Numbered from the stretch's first letter, positions 7,684-16,974 are shown. The stretch is DNA of 64,000 nt from Actinospineispora acaciae DSM 45401 (GCF_000620785.1 NZ_JIAI01000006.1:372001-436000); one strand, 5' to 3'. A program made the numbers and translations. Notes: generated by a model from the sequence alone, not told the origin.

Positions 7684-8752
7684 CGGCCCACACCCGCCGT
7701 CCGCGCAGCCGCAACAGCACGAAGAACGCCGGCGCGCCGACCACCGCGGTGAGCACCCCGAGCGGCACCTCCCCGGGTGTGGCGGTGCGCGCGATCGTGT
7801 CGATCACCGTCAGGTACCCGCCGCCGACCAGCAGGCTCAGCGGCAGCAGCACGCGGTGGTCGGGTCCGACCCACATTCGGCACAGGTGCGGGACGACCAG
7901 GCCCACCCATCCGATCACGCCGCTGATCGCCACCGCCCCGGCCACGACCAGCGCCACCGCGACCAGCAGCACCCAGCGCAGCCGCTCCGGCCGCACCCCC
8001 AGCGCGGCCGCGTCCTCGTCGCCGAGCGAGAGCACGTTCACCCGCCACCGCAGCGGCAGGACGACCGCCGCGCCCACCGCCAGCGTGACGGCCGCGACCA
8101 GCGCGTTCGGGTAGGTCGCGGTGGCCAGGCTGCCCATCAGCCAGAACACGATGGCCGGCAGCTGGTTCTGCGGGTCGGCCAGGTAGCTGATCAGCGACAC
8201 CAGCGCCGAGGCGAACGAGCCGATCACCACGCCGGCCAGCACCACCATGAGGATGGGGGAGGCCGCGCCGCCGCCCCTGGTCAGCGCGAACAGCAGCACC
8301 AGCGAGGCCAGCCCGAACGCCAGCGCCCCGCCGACCACCGCCACCGACCCCAGCCCGAGCAGCAGCGCCAGCGCCCCGCCCACCGACGCGCCCGAGGACA
8401 GCCCCAGGATCTGCGGGCTGACCAGCGGGTTGCGGAACACCGCCTGCAGCACCGCCCCGGCCAGCGCCAGGCCGCCGCCGACGAACAGCGACTCCAACAC
8501 CCGGGGCAGCCGCACCAGCAGCACCACCCGCTCCTGGTTCGGCTGCCAGGTCGGGGCGAGGTCGACGAACTGCCCGGCCAGGATCCGGCAGACCTGCTCG
8601 ACCGGCACCCCGAACCGCCCCAGCCCGAGCGCGGCCACCGCGATCACCAGGGCCGCGACCGCTGCCACCGCGATCGCCGCCCCCGGCCGCCGCGCCGTCC
8701 CGCCCAGCCCGCGCGCCGGGCGAGACCGCACCCGCTCGGCGGACCCGACCAC
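7676..8752 (-). CDS. FecCD-family ABC transporter permease
   Basis: A 358-residue integral membrane permease with about ten hydrophobic segments. The family marks are PRVLESLFVGGGLALAGAVLQ, the FRNPLVSPQILGLSSGAS region, and GVIGWVGLVVPHLCR near the C terminus. These identify the FecCD class used for ferric siderophores, heme and cobalamin. The GTG start lies just past the binding-protein stop. A basic cytoplasmic N terminus of about 25 residues precedes the first helix. The iron box upstream of the operon favours an iron compound over cobalamin. Confidence 0.93.
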   Translation of the reverse strand: MVGSAERVRSRPARGLGGTARRPGAAIAVAAVAALVIAVAALGLGRFGVPVEQVCRILAGQFVDLAPTWQPNQERVVLLVRLPRVLESLFVGGGLALAGAVLQAVFRNPLVSPQILGLSSGASVGGALALLLGLGSVAVVGGALAFGLASLVLLFALTRGGGAASPILMVVLAGVVIGSFASALVSLISYLADPQNQLPAIVFWLMGSLATATYPNALVAAVTLAVGAAVVLPLRWRVNVLSLGDEDAAALGVRPERLRWVLLVAVALVVAGAVAISGVIGWVGLVVPHLCRMWVGPDHRVLLPLSLLVGGGYLTVIDTIARTATPGEVPLGVLTAVVGAPAFFVLLRLRGRRVWADA

Positions 8753-8753
8753 G

Positions 8754-9884
8754 TCAGGACCCGAACCGCTCGTAGTGGGCCGAGCCGGCGTTCGCCTCGG
8801 TCGCCAGGATCCGGTCGGCCTGCGCGTCGGTCAGCCCGTGGCCGTACAGGAACCGGTAGTCGTCCACCATCTCGGCGCGCAGCCCGTCCCCATCATCGCC
8901 ACCGTCGCCGCCGGGGAACGCCAGCGCCCGCAGCCAGCGCCACATCAGCGGCGACTCCTGGCTGGGCGGGTCCCAGCGGTAGCCGCCCAGCGGGATCTTG
9001 TAGACCCGCCGGCTCCGGACCGCGCTCAGCTCGCGCCAGGCGGGCACCCGGTAGACGTCCTGCTCGGGCGTTGCCGCGTCGAAGTTGCCCACCAGCACGA
9101 CGTCCGGGTCCCAGGCGAGCACCTGCTCGACGTTCACCGCCGTGATCCCGGTCAGCGTGGCCGCCGGGTTCGTGCCCCCGACCAGGTTGATGTAGAAGTC
9201 GTTGTACGTGCCCTTGCCCGCGACCTTCAGCCCGCCCCGCATCTGGTTGAAGTAGACGATCTTCGGCGGCGGCCCGGTTGGTGCGGCCGCGCGGATGGAC
9301 TCCAGGCGCCCGCGCATCCTGTCGAGCAGGGTGGCGGCCCGCTCCGGCCTGCCGATCAGCGTGCCGAACAGGGTGATCCAGGCCTCCAGGTCGGCCTGCG
9401 TGCCGTAGGTCAGGCCGGCCACCGTCAGCCCGGCGTTCTCCAGCGGCGCGAGGATCCCCGGGCCTCGGTCGGCCCACTGGACGACCAGGTCGGGGTTCAG
9501 CCCGAGGATCTCCTCGACGTTCGGCACGAAGCTCTGGTCGGCGGCCCCGCTGTGGATCGCGGCCGCCCTCGGGAAGATCTCACCCAGGATGCCGCCCCGG
9601 ATCGCCTCCGCCGCGCTCGCGTTCATCCCGACCAGGCGGTCCGGACCGGAGTCCAGTGCCACCAGCATCGACGCCGCCGGGATCACGATCGTCACGATCC
9701 GCTTCGCCGGGCCGGCCAGCTCGATCCGGCGCCCGCGCTGGTCCACGGCGCTGACGCCGCCGGGCGCGGGCGGCCGGGCGCCCCCGCACCCCGCGAGCAG
9801 TGCCGAGCCCGCCGCCAACCCCGCCCCGAGCAGCAGCGAGCGCCTGGGTAGCGGAGGTAACGGGGGAGCGTCGAGCACGGGCAT
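8754..9884 (-). CDS. Iron-type ABC substrate-binding lipoprotein
   Basis: A 376-residue receptor of the periplasmic-binding-protein-2 (FecB/BtuF) fold. The N terminus has RR before a hydrophobic stretch and a lipobox LLAGC, so it may be Tat-exported and lipidated. The body carries KRIVTIVIPAASMLVAL, NVEEILGLNPDLVV and GTYNDFYINLVGGTN. The start is ATG 9884 with GGAGG 8 bases upstream. It is the first gene of a five-gene operon under a DtxR/IdeR-like box. The ligand is probably a ferric siderophore. Molybdate or another metal chelate cannot be excluded from sequence alone. Confidence 0.88.
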   Translation of the reverse strand: MPVLDAPPLPPLPRRSLLLGAGLAAGSALLAGCGGARPPAPGGVSAVDQRGRRIELAGPAKRIVTIVIPAASMLVALDSGPDRLVGMNASAAEAIRGGILGEIFPRAAAIHSGAADQSFVPNVEEILGLNPDLVVQWADRGPGILAPLENAGLTVAGLTYGTQADLEAWITLFGTLIGRPERAATLLDRMRGRLESIRAAAPTGPPPKIVYFNQMRGGLKVAGKGTYNDFYINLVGGTNPAATLTGITAVNVEQVLAWDPDVVLVGNFDAATPEQDVYRVPAWRELSAVRSRRVYKIPLGGYRWDPPSQESPLMWRWLRALAFPGGDGGDDGDGLRAEMVDDYRFLYGHGLTDAQADRILATEANAGSAHYERFGS

Positions 9885-9909
9885 CGGTGCGGCCTCCAGC
9901 CTGTCAGAA

Positions 9910-9928
9910 CAAGGGCAGCCTAACCTAA
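9910..9928 (-). promoter_or_regulatory. DtxR/IdeR-type iron box
   Basis: On the minus strand the site reads TTAGGTTAGGCTGCCCTTG. The left 12 bases match the classic actinobacterial iron box TTAGGTTAGGCTAACCTAA exactly; the right half is degenerate. It lies 26 bases upstream of the binding-protein start, where an iron-loaded DtxR/IdeR/DmdR repressor would block the promoter. This supports iron-repressed expression of the whole ABC operon. Confidence 0.75.
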
Positions 9929-9985
9929 CTGTCACGATGCGATTAAAACCAGGTCGGGCCGGCCACACGCGGTTACGCTGGGGAT

Positions 9986-10372
9986 ATGAGCACAGGCGAG
10001 CCACACCCGTACCAGCCGCCGGCCGGCCCGGCGCCCACCACGGGGGAGGACCGCAACTGGGCCATGGGCGCGCACCTCTCGGCGATCGTGGGCGCCTGGA
10101 TCTTCCTGGGGTTCATCGGCCCGCTGGTGGTGCTGTTGGTTCAGGGCGAGCGGTCACAGTTCGTACGGGCACACACCGTGGAGGCGCTCAACTTCAACCT
10201 CAGCGTGCTGGCCTACTCGCTCGTGGGCTGGGTGCTGACGTTCGTGCTCATCGGCATCCCGGTGCTGGTCGCGCTGGGCATCCTGTGGCTGGTGTGCACG
10301 ATTCTGGCGGTCGTCAAGGCCAGCAACGGGGAGCCGTACAGGTACCCGGTGACCATCCGGCTGGTCCACTAG
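9986..10372 (+). CDS. DUF4870 (Tic20-like) membrane protein
   Basis: A 128-residue membrane protein with a Pro-rich N terminus, then the DUF4870 pattern: NWAMGAHLSAIVGAWIFLGF, a charged QGERSQFVRAHTVEALNFN segment, and two more membrane helices before the GEPYRYPVTIRLV tail. The family is widespread in bacteria and its function is unknown. It sits between the divergent iron operon and ispG and has its own ATG. Confidence 0.85.
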   Translation: MSTGEPHPYQPPAGPAPTTGEDRNWAMGAHLSAIVGAWIFLGFIGPLVVLLVQGERSQFVRAHTVEALNFNLSVLAYSLVGWVLTFVLIGIPVLVALGILWLVCTILAVVKASNGEPYRYPVTIRLVH

Positions 10373-10451
10373 GCCCGCGCACAGATCCGGCGGGTGTGTC
10401 CTAGCACCGGGTGAGTGGGCGCGCGATCCGGCGTTCGACATACTGGAGGTC

Positions 10452-11630
10452 GTGAGCGCCACCAGCGTCAGCCTCGGCCTGCCGGAAGCCCCGCCGCCGA
10501 CCCTCGCACCTCGGCGGCCCACCCGCCAGCTCCACGTCGGCCCGGTCGGCGTGGGCAGCGACTACCCCGTGTCCGTCCAGTCGATGACGACCACCCTGAC
10601 CGCCGACGTAAACTCCACGCTGCAGCAGATCGCCGAGCTCACCGCGGCCGGCTGCGACATCGTGCGGGTGGCCTGCCCCTCGGCCGACGACGCCGAGGCG
10701 CTGCCCGCGATCGCCACGAAGTCCAAGATCCCGGTCATCGCCGACATCCACTTCCAGCCCAAGTACGTGTTCGCCGCGATCGAGGCCGGCTGCGCCGCCG
10801 TCCGGGTCAACCCGGGCAACATCAAGCGGTTCGACGACCGGGTCAAGGAGATCGCGCAGGCCGCCAAGGACCACGGCACCCCGATCCGGATCGGCGTGAA
10901 CGCCGGCTCGCTGGACAAGCGGATCATGGACAAGTACGGCAAGGCCACCCCGGAGGCGCTGGTCGAGTCCGCGCTGTGGGAGGCCAGCCTGTTCGCCGAG
11001 CACGACTTCCACGACATCAAGATCTCGGTCAAGCACCACGACCCGGTGATCATGGTTCGTGCCTACGAGCAGCTCGCCGAACAGTGCGACTACCCGCTGC
11101 ACCTGGGCGTCACCGAGGCCGGCCCGGCGTTCCAGGGCACCATCAAGTCCGCCACCGCGTTCGGCGCGCTGCTGTCCCGGGGCATCGGCGACACCATCCG
11201 GGTCTCGCTGTCCGCGCCGCCGGTGGAGGAGGTCAAGGTCGGCATCCAGATCCTGGAGTCGCTGAACCTGCGCCCGCGCCGGCTGGAGATCGTGTCCTGC
11301 CCGTCCTGCGGGCGCGCCCAGGTGGACGTCTACAAGCTCGCCGACGAGGTGACCGCCGGGCTGGACGGCATGGAGGTCCCGCTGCGGGTGGCCGTGATGG
11401 GCTGCGTGGTCAACGGACCGGGCGAGGCGCGCGAGGCCGACCTGGGCGTGGCGTCGGGCAACGGCAAGGGCCAGATCTTCGTCAAGGGTGAAGTGATCAA
11501 GACGGTGCCGGAGCACCAGATCGTCGAAACCTTGATCGAGGAGGCCATGCGGCTGGCCGAGGACATGGAGGTCGCTGGGGCTCCGTCGGGTGCTCCGGAG
11601 ATCATAGCGCGACCCGCACCGAGTGCGTAG
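10452..11630 (+). CDS. ispG: 4-hydroxy-3-methylbut-2-en-1-yl diphosphate synthase
   Basis: A [4Fe-4S] enzyme of the MEP pathway that converts methylerythritol cyclodiphosphate to HMBPP. The 392-residue product has SVQSMTTT, ADIHFQPKYV, VRVNPGNI, VKHHD and a C-terminal cluster domain with ligands C283 and C286 in SCPSCGR, C318 in MGCVVNGPGE and probably E325 in the same motif. The start is GTG. It belongs functionally with dxr 6 kb upstream and is followed by the GNAT gene that neighbours ispG in mycobacteria. Confidence 0.97.
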   Translation: MSATSVSLGLPEAPPPTLAPRRPTRQLHVGPVGVGSDYPVSVQSMTTTLTADVNSTLQQIAELTAAGCDIVRVACPSADDAEALPAIATKSKIPVIADIHFQPKYVFAAIEAGCAAVRVNPGNIKRFDDRVKEIAQAAKDHGTPIRIGVNAGSLDKRIMDKYGKATPEALVESALWEASLFAEHDFHDIKISVKHHDPVIMVRAYEQLAEQCDYPLHLGVTEAGPAFQGTIKSATAFGALLSRGIGDTIRVSLSAPPVEEVKVGIQILESLNLRPRRLEIVSCPSCGRAQVDVYKLADEVTAGLDGMEVPLRVAVMGCVVNGPGEAREADLGVASGNGKGQIFVKGEVIKTVPEHQIVETLIEEAMRLAEDMEVAGAPSGAPEIIARPAPSA

Positions 11631-11745
11631 CAACCCCGCGACGAGCGCTATTCGAGCCCGCCGGCGTGTGAGGCGAGATCGCCGTCACCTGATCGGTGTG
11701 GAACTCACGGGTGAACCGGCGGGTTCCGTCTGGCAATCTAGAACC

Positions 11746-12579
11746 GTGTTGAGAGTCGCCGGCCCACGCCTGCTCGACGAGCGGGACCGGCCAGGTGTGC
11801 AGCTTGCGTTGGAGGCCGACCCGGTGGCCGCGTGCATGGTGGCCTCCCGGGTCGAGGTCGCCGGGGTCGACTCGTGGCGGCTCGGCGGCGAACTGTGGGG
11901 CTTCGGGTCGCGCCTGGAAGGCCTGTGCTTCGCCGGGGCCAACCTGGTGCCGCTGCGCGGTGAGCGTTCGGCGCTGCGCGCATTCGCGGACCGGGCCCGC
12001 CGCGTCGGGCGCTCCTGCTCGTCGATGGTCGGCCGGGCCGAGCTGGTGCTGCCGCTGTGGGACGAGCTGTCCGGGCACTGGGCGCCCGCCCGCGACGTCC
12101 GCGCCGACCAGCCGCTGATGGTGCTGCCCACCCGCCCGGCGGTGGCGTCCGACCCGCTGGTGCGCCCGGTCCGCCCCGACGAGCTGGACCGCTACCTGCC
12201 GGCGGCGGTGGCGATGTTCACCGAGGAGGTCGGGGTCGACCCGCGCCTGGGCGACGGCGGCGTCGGCTACCGCGCGCGGGTGGCCGAGCAGATCGCCGGC
12301 GGCCGGGCCTTCGCGCGGTTCGAGGACGGCGAGGTGGTGTTCAAGGCGGAGATCGGCGCGCTGTCCTCCCGGGTCGGCCAGATCCAGGGCGTCTGGGTGC
12401 ACCCCGACCGCCGGGGCCGGGGCCTGGGCGGCACGGGCACCGCCGCGGTGGTGGAGCGCCTGATCGCCATGGGACGGGTGGCCAGCCTCTACGTCAACGC
12501 CTACAACCTGCCGGCCCGCGCCGCGTACACCAGGATCGGCTTCACGCAGATCGCGAGCTTCGCGACGGTCCTGTTCTGA
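11746..12579 (+). CDS. GNAT N-acetyltransferase with DUF4081 N-terminal domain
   Basis: A 277-residue protein of the type encoded next to ispG in mycobacteria (Rv2867c-like). The N-terminal half matches DUF4081 (LEADPVAACMVASRVEVAG, ELWGFG, GANLVPLRG). The C-terminal half is a GNAT domain with GVWVHPDRRGRGLGGTG as acetyl-CoA loop and YVNAYNLPARAAYTRIGF. I chose GTG 11746; the upstream extension is not family-like. The substrate is unknown. The stop overlaps the ATG of the next gene. Confidence 0.85.
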   Translation: MLRVAGPRLLDERDRPGVQLALEADPVAACMVASRVEVAGVDSWRLGGELWGFGSRLEGLCFAGANLVPLRGERSALRAFADRARRVGRSCSSMVGRAELVLPLWDELSGHWAPARDVRADQPLMVLPTRPAVASDPLVRPVRPDELDRYLPAAVAMFTEEVGVDPRLGDGGVGYRARVAEQIAGGRAFARFEDGEVVFKAEIGALSSRVGQIQGVWVHPDRRGRGLGGTGTAAVVERLIAMGRVASLYVNAYNLPARAAYTRIGFTQIASFATVLF

Positions 12580-13199
12580 TGACCGATCCGGGCCGCGCCT
12601 GGACGACCGGCAAGCCGCCCAACAAGCTGGCGGCCCTGCCCACCGGCCCGCTGGGCATGCTCGGCGGCTGGATGATGAGCCGGATGAACCGCTCCGAGCA
12701 GCGCGAGGTCCTCGACCTCGCGGCGGTGGCGGCGGGGGAGTCGGTCCTCGAGGTGGGCTACGGCCCCGGCGTGCTGCTCGCCGATCTGGTCACGGACACG
12801 AAGGCCGGCCGGATCGTCGGCATCGACCCGTCGCCGGAGATGCGCGTCGCCGCCGCCAAGCGCACGGCGGCGGCCATCGTGAACCACCGCGTCCGGCTCG
12901 AGCCCGGCACCGCCGAGGCCACCGGCCAGCCGCCCGCCTCGTTCGACGTGATCCTCTCGGTCAACACCGTCGCCATCTGGCCCGACCTGGACGCCGGCGT
13001 CCGCGAGCTGGCCCGGGTGCTCCGACCGGGCGGCCGGCTGCTGCTGTCCTGGCACGGCGGCACCGCGCCGACCCGCGCGGCCCGCTCGATGATCTTGCCG
13101 GAGGAGCGCCTGGAGCGCGTGCACGCCGCGCTGGCCGCCGGTTTCGCCTCGGTCGAGCGGTTGCGTACCGAGCACTGTGACGTCTTCAGGGCGTCCTAG
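12579..13199 (+). CDS. SAM-dependent methyltransferase (class I)
   Basis: A 206-residue methyltransferase with motif I VLEVGYGPGVLLADL, the acidic SAM ligand in VGIDPSPEM, and the post-motif FDVILSVNTVAIWPD, followed by a VLRPGGRLLLSWHG strand. The N terminus (GPLGMLGGWMMSRMNR) is common in small actinobacterial methyltransferases of the ubiE-like class. Its start overlaps the GNAT stop (TGATG). The substrate is not identifiable. Confidence 0.85.
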   Translation: MTDPGRAWTTGKPPNKLAALPTGPLGMLGGWMMSRMNRSEQREVLDLAAVAAGESVLEVGYGPGVLLADLVTDTKAGRIVGIDPSPEMRVAAAKRTAAAIVNHRVRLEPGTAEATGQPPASFDVILSVNTVAIWPDLDAGVRELARVLRPGGRLLLSWHGGTAPTRAARSMILPEERLERVHAALAAGFASVERLRTEHCDVFRAS

Positions 13200-13209
13200 G
13201 CTGTAGACC

Positions 13210-13581
13210 GTGAGCGCTCGTCCCGTCATCCTGGCCGCCGTCGCCGACGTGCTCGCGGTCCTGGTGTTCGCCGCCGTCGGCCGGGGCTCGCACGCCGAGG
13301 CGCTGGACCCCGTCGGCCTGCTCGGCACGGCGGGTCCGTTCCTGCTCGGGCTGCTCGTGTCCTGGCCGGCCGCGCGCGCCTGGCGGACGCCCGCCCGGGT
13401 GCGGACCGGCGCCGTGATCTGGTTGGGCACCGCGGTGGTCGGCCTTGCGGTGCGCGCGGCCTTCACCTGGCGGCTGCCACCCACGTTCGTACTGATCACC
13501 GCGGTGAGCCTGGCGGTGCTGCTGATCGGCTGGCGGGGCATCGGCCGCGCCGTCACACACGCCCGTCCGCGTACCACATAA
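13210..13581 (+). CDS. DUF3054 membrane protein
   Basis: A 123-residue protein with four predicted membrane helices and the DUF3054 pattern: an early ADVLAVLVFAAVGRGSH, PFLLGLLVSWPAARAWR and a final TAVSLAVLLIGWRG helix. It starts at GTG 13210, 10 bases after the methyltransferase stop, and likely belongs to the same transcript. The family is found mainly in actinobacteria and its function is unknown. Confidence 0.85.
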   Translation: MSARPVILAAVADVLAVLVFAAVGRGSHAEALDPVGLLGTAGPFLLGLLVSWPAARAWRTPARVRTGAVIWLGTAVVGLAVRAAFTWRLPPTFVLITAVSLAVLLIGWRGIGRAVTHARPRTT

Positions 13582-13590
13582 GGTGGGGCC

Positions 13591-14448
13591 ATGCCCGTCC
13601 GCGAAGCACTGACGCCGGGGCGCGTCTCGCCGATCCGCCCGGTTCCGGCGGAGATCCCCCGCCCGGAGTATGTCGGCAAGCCGGCGCCCACGCCGAGCAC
13701 CGAGCCCTGGGTGCAGACCCCCGAGGTGATCGAGGCGATGCGGGCGGCCGGCCGGCTGGCCGCGCGGGCGCTCGCCGCCGGTGGCGAGACCGTCGCGCCG
13801 GGCGTGACCACCGACGAGGTGGACCGGGTGATCCACGAGTTCCTCTGCGACCACGGCGCCTACCCGTCCACGCTGGGCTACCGGGGCTTCCCGAAGAGCT
13901 GCTGCACCAGCCTCAACGAGGTCATCTGCCACGGCATCCCGGACTCCACGGTGATCTCGGACGGCGACATCGTGAACATCGACGTCACCGCGTTCATCGG
14001 CGGCGTGCACGGCGACACCAACGCCACCTTCCTCGCCGGCGAGGTGTCCGAGGAGGACCGGCTGCTGGTCGAGCGCACCCACGAGGCGATGATGCGCGCG
14101 ATCAAGGCGGTGCGCCCCGGCCGGCCGCTGAACGTCGTCGGCCGGGTGATCGAGTCGTACGCCAAGCGGTTCGGGTACGGCGTGGTGCGCGACTTCACCG
14201 GGCACGGCATCGGCCACAGCTTCCACTCCGGCCTGGTGGTGCTGCACTACGACGCGCCCGAGGTGGACACCCTGCTGGAGACCGGCATGACGTTCACCAT
14301 CGAGCCGATGATCAACCTGGGCACCATCGACTACGACATCTGGGAGGACGGCTGGACGGTGGTCACCAAGGACCGCAAGCGCACCGCCCAGTTCGAGCAC
14401 ACCATCCTGGTCACCGCCGACGGCTCGGAGATCCTCACCCTGCCGTGA
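13591..14448 (+). CDS. map: Methionine aminopeptidase, type I
   Basis: It removes the initiator methionine from nascent proteins. The 285-residue product has an N-terminal extension of about 40 residues with a PxxP-rich segment (VSPIRPVPAEIPRPEYVG), as in the mycobacterial MapB form, and then the pita-bread fold. Metal ligands are visible in NIDVTAF and HGDTNATF (two Asp), HGIGHSFHSG (His), TIEPM (Glu) and QFEHTI (Glu). Its stop is inside a hairpin shared with the convergent DUF4328 gene. Confidence 0.96.
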   Translation: MPVREALTPGRVSPIRPVPAEIPRPEYVGKPAPTPSTEPWVQTPEVIEAMRAAGRLAARALAAGGETVAPGVTTDEVDRVIHEFLCDHGAYPSTLGYRGFPKSCCTSLNEVICHGIPDSTVISDGDIVNIDVTAFIGGVHGDTNATFLAGEVSEEDRLLVERTHEAMMRAIKAVRPGRPLNVVGRVIESYAKRFGYGVVRDFTGHGIGHSFHSGLVVLHYDAPEVDTLLETGMTFTIEPMINLGTIDYDIWEDGWTVVTKDRKRTAQFEHTILVTADGSEILTLP

Positions 14449-14469
14449 CACACGCGCGACTGTGTCACG
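14444..14469. terminator. Palindromic hairpin containing both stops of a convergent pair
   Basis: CGTGACACA and TGTGTCACG form a perfect 9-bp stem with an 8-base loop. The map stop TGA is in the left arm and the DUF4328 stop is in the right arm, so one element can terminate both transcripts. Confidence 0.65.
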
Positions 14470-15229
14470 CCGCGTACGGATCGTGCCTCTGGGTCTGCCA
14501 CATCGTGATTCGGCTGATGATGACAATGATCAACATGCCGATCGCCACGTGGAGCGCTGTGTCCAGGGTGGACAGTCTCGCGATGGCTAACAGGCTCTGC
14601 TCGGTGGGCTTGTCCGCCAAGGAGAGTCGCCAGATGATCTGGTCCGCGATCAGGGTGGGCAGCCACAACAGCCACCAGGCGATCACCAGGCCGCCCCCGA
14701 CCGGTCGCCGGGGCGCGCTGGCCTGCCAGATGTCCGCCACGATCTGGTAGGGAAACCACAAGTTGACCAACGGGGTTATCCAGCTGCCCACCACCCAACC
14801 TCTGGATCGGCGGAACGCGGCGGGGCCGGCCAGCAGTTCGGCATTGGTCCGCACCCGCCACAGCCAGACCAGGAACACCACGCCGGCCGCGATCCACGCC
14901 AACGCCAGCGGTATTCCCACCAGCATCGAGAAGGTGTCGGCCGAATCGAGGTCCGCGTCCGTCGCCGAGTCGGCCAGGTAGTCGCGGACGACGAGATAGG
15001 TACGCCAGTCGGCCACCGTATCCAAGACCGAACCCGCGACCACCACCGAGATCAGTGCTTTCGCGGCGACGGCCACGCCGGTCACCGTCGAGTACCGCCA
15101 CCCGCCGGATGGGCTCGCGCCCGCCGGGGGGCCTGGCGGCGGCCCGGGCGTGCCTCCCCAGTCACCCCGTGACGCCGCCGGAGATACCGCCTGGTCAGGC
15201 CGGTCCGGGCGCCCTGGCGTCGCTGTCAT
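14465..15229 (-). CDS. DUF4328 membrane protein
   Basis: A 254-residue membrane protein with a Gly/Pro-rich cytoplasmic N terminus (about 50 residues) and DUF4328 features: VFLVWLWRVRTNAELLA, RGWVVGSWITPLVNLWFPYQ, DIWQASAP, then two C-terminal helices. ATG 15229 is preceded by AGGAGG at a 7-base gap, which decides it over upstream starts. The function is unknown. Confidence 0.85.
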   Translation of the reverse strand: MTATPGRPDRPDQAVSPAASRGDWGGTPGPPPGPPAGASPSGGWRYSTVTGVAVAAKALISVVVAGSVLDTVADWRTYLVVRDYLADSATDADLDSADTFSMLVGIPLALAWIAAGVVFLVWLWRVRTNAELLAGPAAFRRSRGWVVGSWITPLVNLWFPYQIVADIWQASAPRRPVGGGLVIAWWLLWLPTLIADQIIWRLSLADKPTEQSLLAIARLSTLDTALHVAIGMLIIVIISRITMWQTQRHDPYAA

Positions 15230-15432
15230 GGCAATCCTCCTGCCGTGCCGCTGTCGTGACCGGGCCGTGTCCATCGGCACCAGCCGAGTCGTCGACAAGT
15301 TTTACCCCCGCCCCCCACTCCCTGGTGGCGAAACGACGAACATCCACGGTGGCGCGCACCGTGGGAACGTGACGCATCGTGCGGCCCGCGAGCGCGGGTT
15401 ATGGCGCGCCGTCGTACGGGCATGATGTTCCG

Positions 15433-16947
15433 GTGAGTGGTGGAGCGCTGTTGGTCGCCGGGACGACGTCGGACGCGGGCAAGAGCGTGCTGGTGACCGG
15501 GCTGTGCCGGTGGCTGGTCCGGCGCGGGGTGAAGGTGGCGCCGTTCAAGGCGCAGAACATGTCGAACAACTCGGTGGTCACGCCGGACGGCGGGGAGATC
15601 GGTCGGGCGCAGGCCATGCAGGCCGCCGCGTGCGGGCTGGAGCCGTCGGTGCGGTTCAACCCGGTGCTGCTCAAGCCGGGCAGCGACAGGTCCTCGCAGG
15701 TGGTCGTGCTCGGGCGGGTGGACGGCACGGTCAGCGCGCGGTCGTACGCGCAGCGCAAGGCGGCGCTGCTCGGCACGGTGGTGGAGACCCTGGACGGGTT
15801 GCGCGCGGACTACGACGTGGTGCTCTGTGAGGGCGCCGGATCGCCGGCGGAGATCAACCTGCGGGCCGCGGACATCGCCAACATGGGGCTGGCCAGGGCG
15901 GCGGGGCTGCCGGTGCTGGTGGTCGGCGACATCGACAGGGGCGGGGTGCTGGCGCACCTGTTCGGCACGCTGGCCCTGCTCGACCGCGCGGACCAGGCCC
16001 TGGTGGCCGGGTTCGTGATCAACAAGTTTCGGGGCGACCCTGGGTTGTTGGAGCCCGGGCTGCGGCAGCTGCGCGCGCTCACCGGGCGGTCGACGCTGGG
16101 CGTGCTGCCGTTCGACGACCGGCTCTGGCTGGACGCGGAGGACTCACTGTCCGCCGTGGCCGACGGCGTGGTCGGGCGCCCGCCGCCGCCGGTCGGGGCG
16201 CGCTGGCTGCGGGTGGCGGTGCCGAGGTTGCCGCGCATCTCCAATGCCACCGACGTGGAGGCGCTGGCCTGCGAGCCGGGCGTGGCGGTGCGCTACGTGA
16301 CCGAGCCGTCCCGGCTGGCCGACGCCGACCTGGTGGTGCTGCCCGGGTCGAAGTCGACGGTCGCGGACCTGGACTGGCTGCGCGACACGGGCCTGGCCGC
16401 CGCGCTGTCCGCGCACGCCCGCGCCGGCCGCCCGGTGCTGGGCATCTGCGGCGGTTACCAGATGCTGGCGCGGCGGATCGTGGACACCGTGGAGTCCGGG
16501 CGCGGGGCCGTGCCCGGACTGGGCCTGCTGGACGTGGAGATCGAGTTCGAGGCCGCCAAGCACCTCGCCCGCCCGACCGGGACCGCGCTCGGCCACCCGG
16601 TGCACGGCTACGAGATACATCACGGCAAGGTGACCGGTTCCGCGGAACCGCCGCTGGTCACCGACGCGGCCGGCCGGCCCGAGGGCACCGACGCCGGGAC
16701 CGTGCTGGGCACGCACTGGCACGGGCTGCTGGAGAACGACGGGTTCCGCCGCGCGCTGCTGGCCCGGGTGGCTCCGGACGGTTTCGAGCCGGCGCCCGAC
16801 ACGCGCTTCGCCGAGGTCCGCGCCGCCCAGCTGGACCTACTGGGCGACCTGGTCGAACGCCACCTGGACGCCGACGCCGTGTGGCGCCTGATCGAGCACG
16901 GCGCCCCGTCCGACCTGCCGTTCGTCCCGCCGGGCAGCCTGGCCTGA
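15433..16947 (+). CDS. cobQ: Cobyric acid synthase
   Basis: A glutamine-dependent amidase that converts adenosylcobyrinate a,c-diamide to adenosylcobyric acid by four amidations. The 504-residue protein has the ATP-binding GTTSDAGKSVLVTGLCR near the N terminus, APFKAQNMSNNSVV, and a C-terminal class I glutaminase domain with nucleophile Cys in GICGGYQML and the catalytic His in GTHWHGLLEN. The start is GTG 15433. The 203-bp upstream gap shows no cobalamin riboswitch signature that I can find. Confidence 0.96.
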   Translation: MSGGALLVAGTTSDAGKSVLVTGLCRWLVRRGVKVAPFKAQNMSNNSVVTPDGGEIGRAQAMQAAACGLEPSVRFNPVLLKPGSDRSSQVVVLGRVDGTVSARSYAQRKAALLGTVVETLDGLRADYDVVLCEGAGSPAEINLRAADIANMGLARAAGLPVLVVGDIDRGGVLAHLFGTLALLDRADQALVAGFVINKFRGDPGLLEPGLRQLRALTGRSTLGVLPFDDRLWLDAEDSLSAVADGVVGRPPPPVGARWLRVAVPRLPRISNATDVEALACEPGVAVRYVTEPSRLADADLVVLPGSKSTVADLDWLRDTGLAAALSAHARAGRPVLGICGGYQMLARRIVDTVESGRGAVPGLGLLDVEIEFEAAKHLARPTGTALGHPVHGYEIHHGKVTGSAEPPLVTDAAGRPEGTDAGTVLGTHWHGLLENDGFRRALLARVAPDGFEPAPDTRFAEVRAAQLDLLGDLVERHLDADAVWRLIEHGAPSDLPFVPPGSLA

Positions 16948-16974
16948 CCAAGTCAGACCAGGTAGGCTGGCGAT

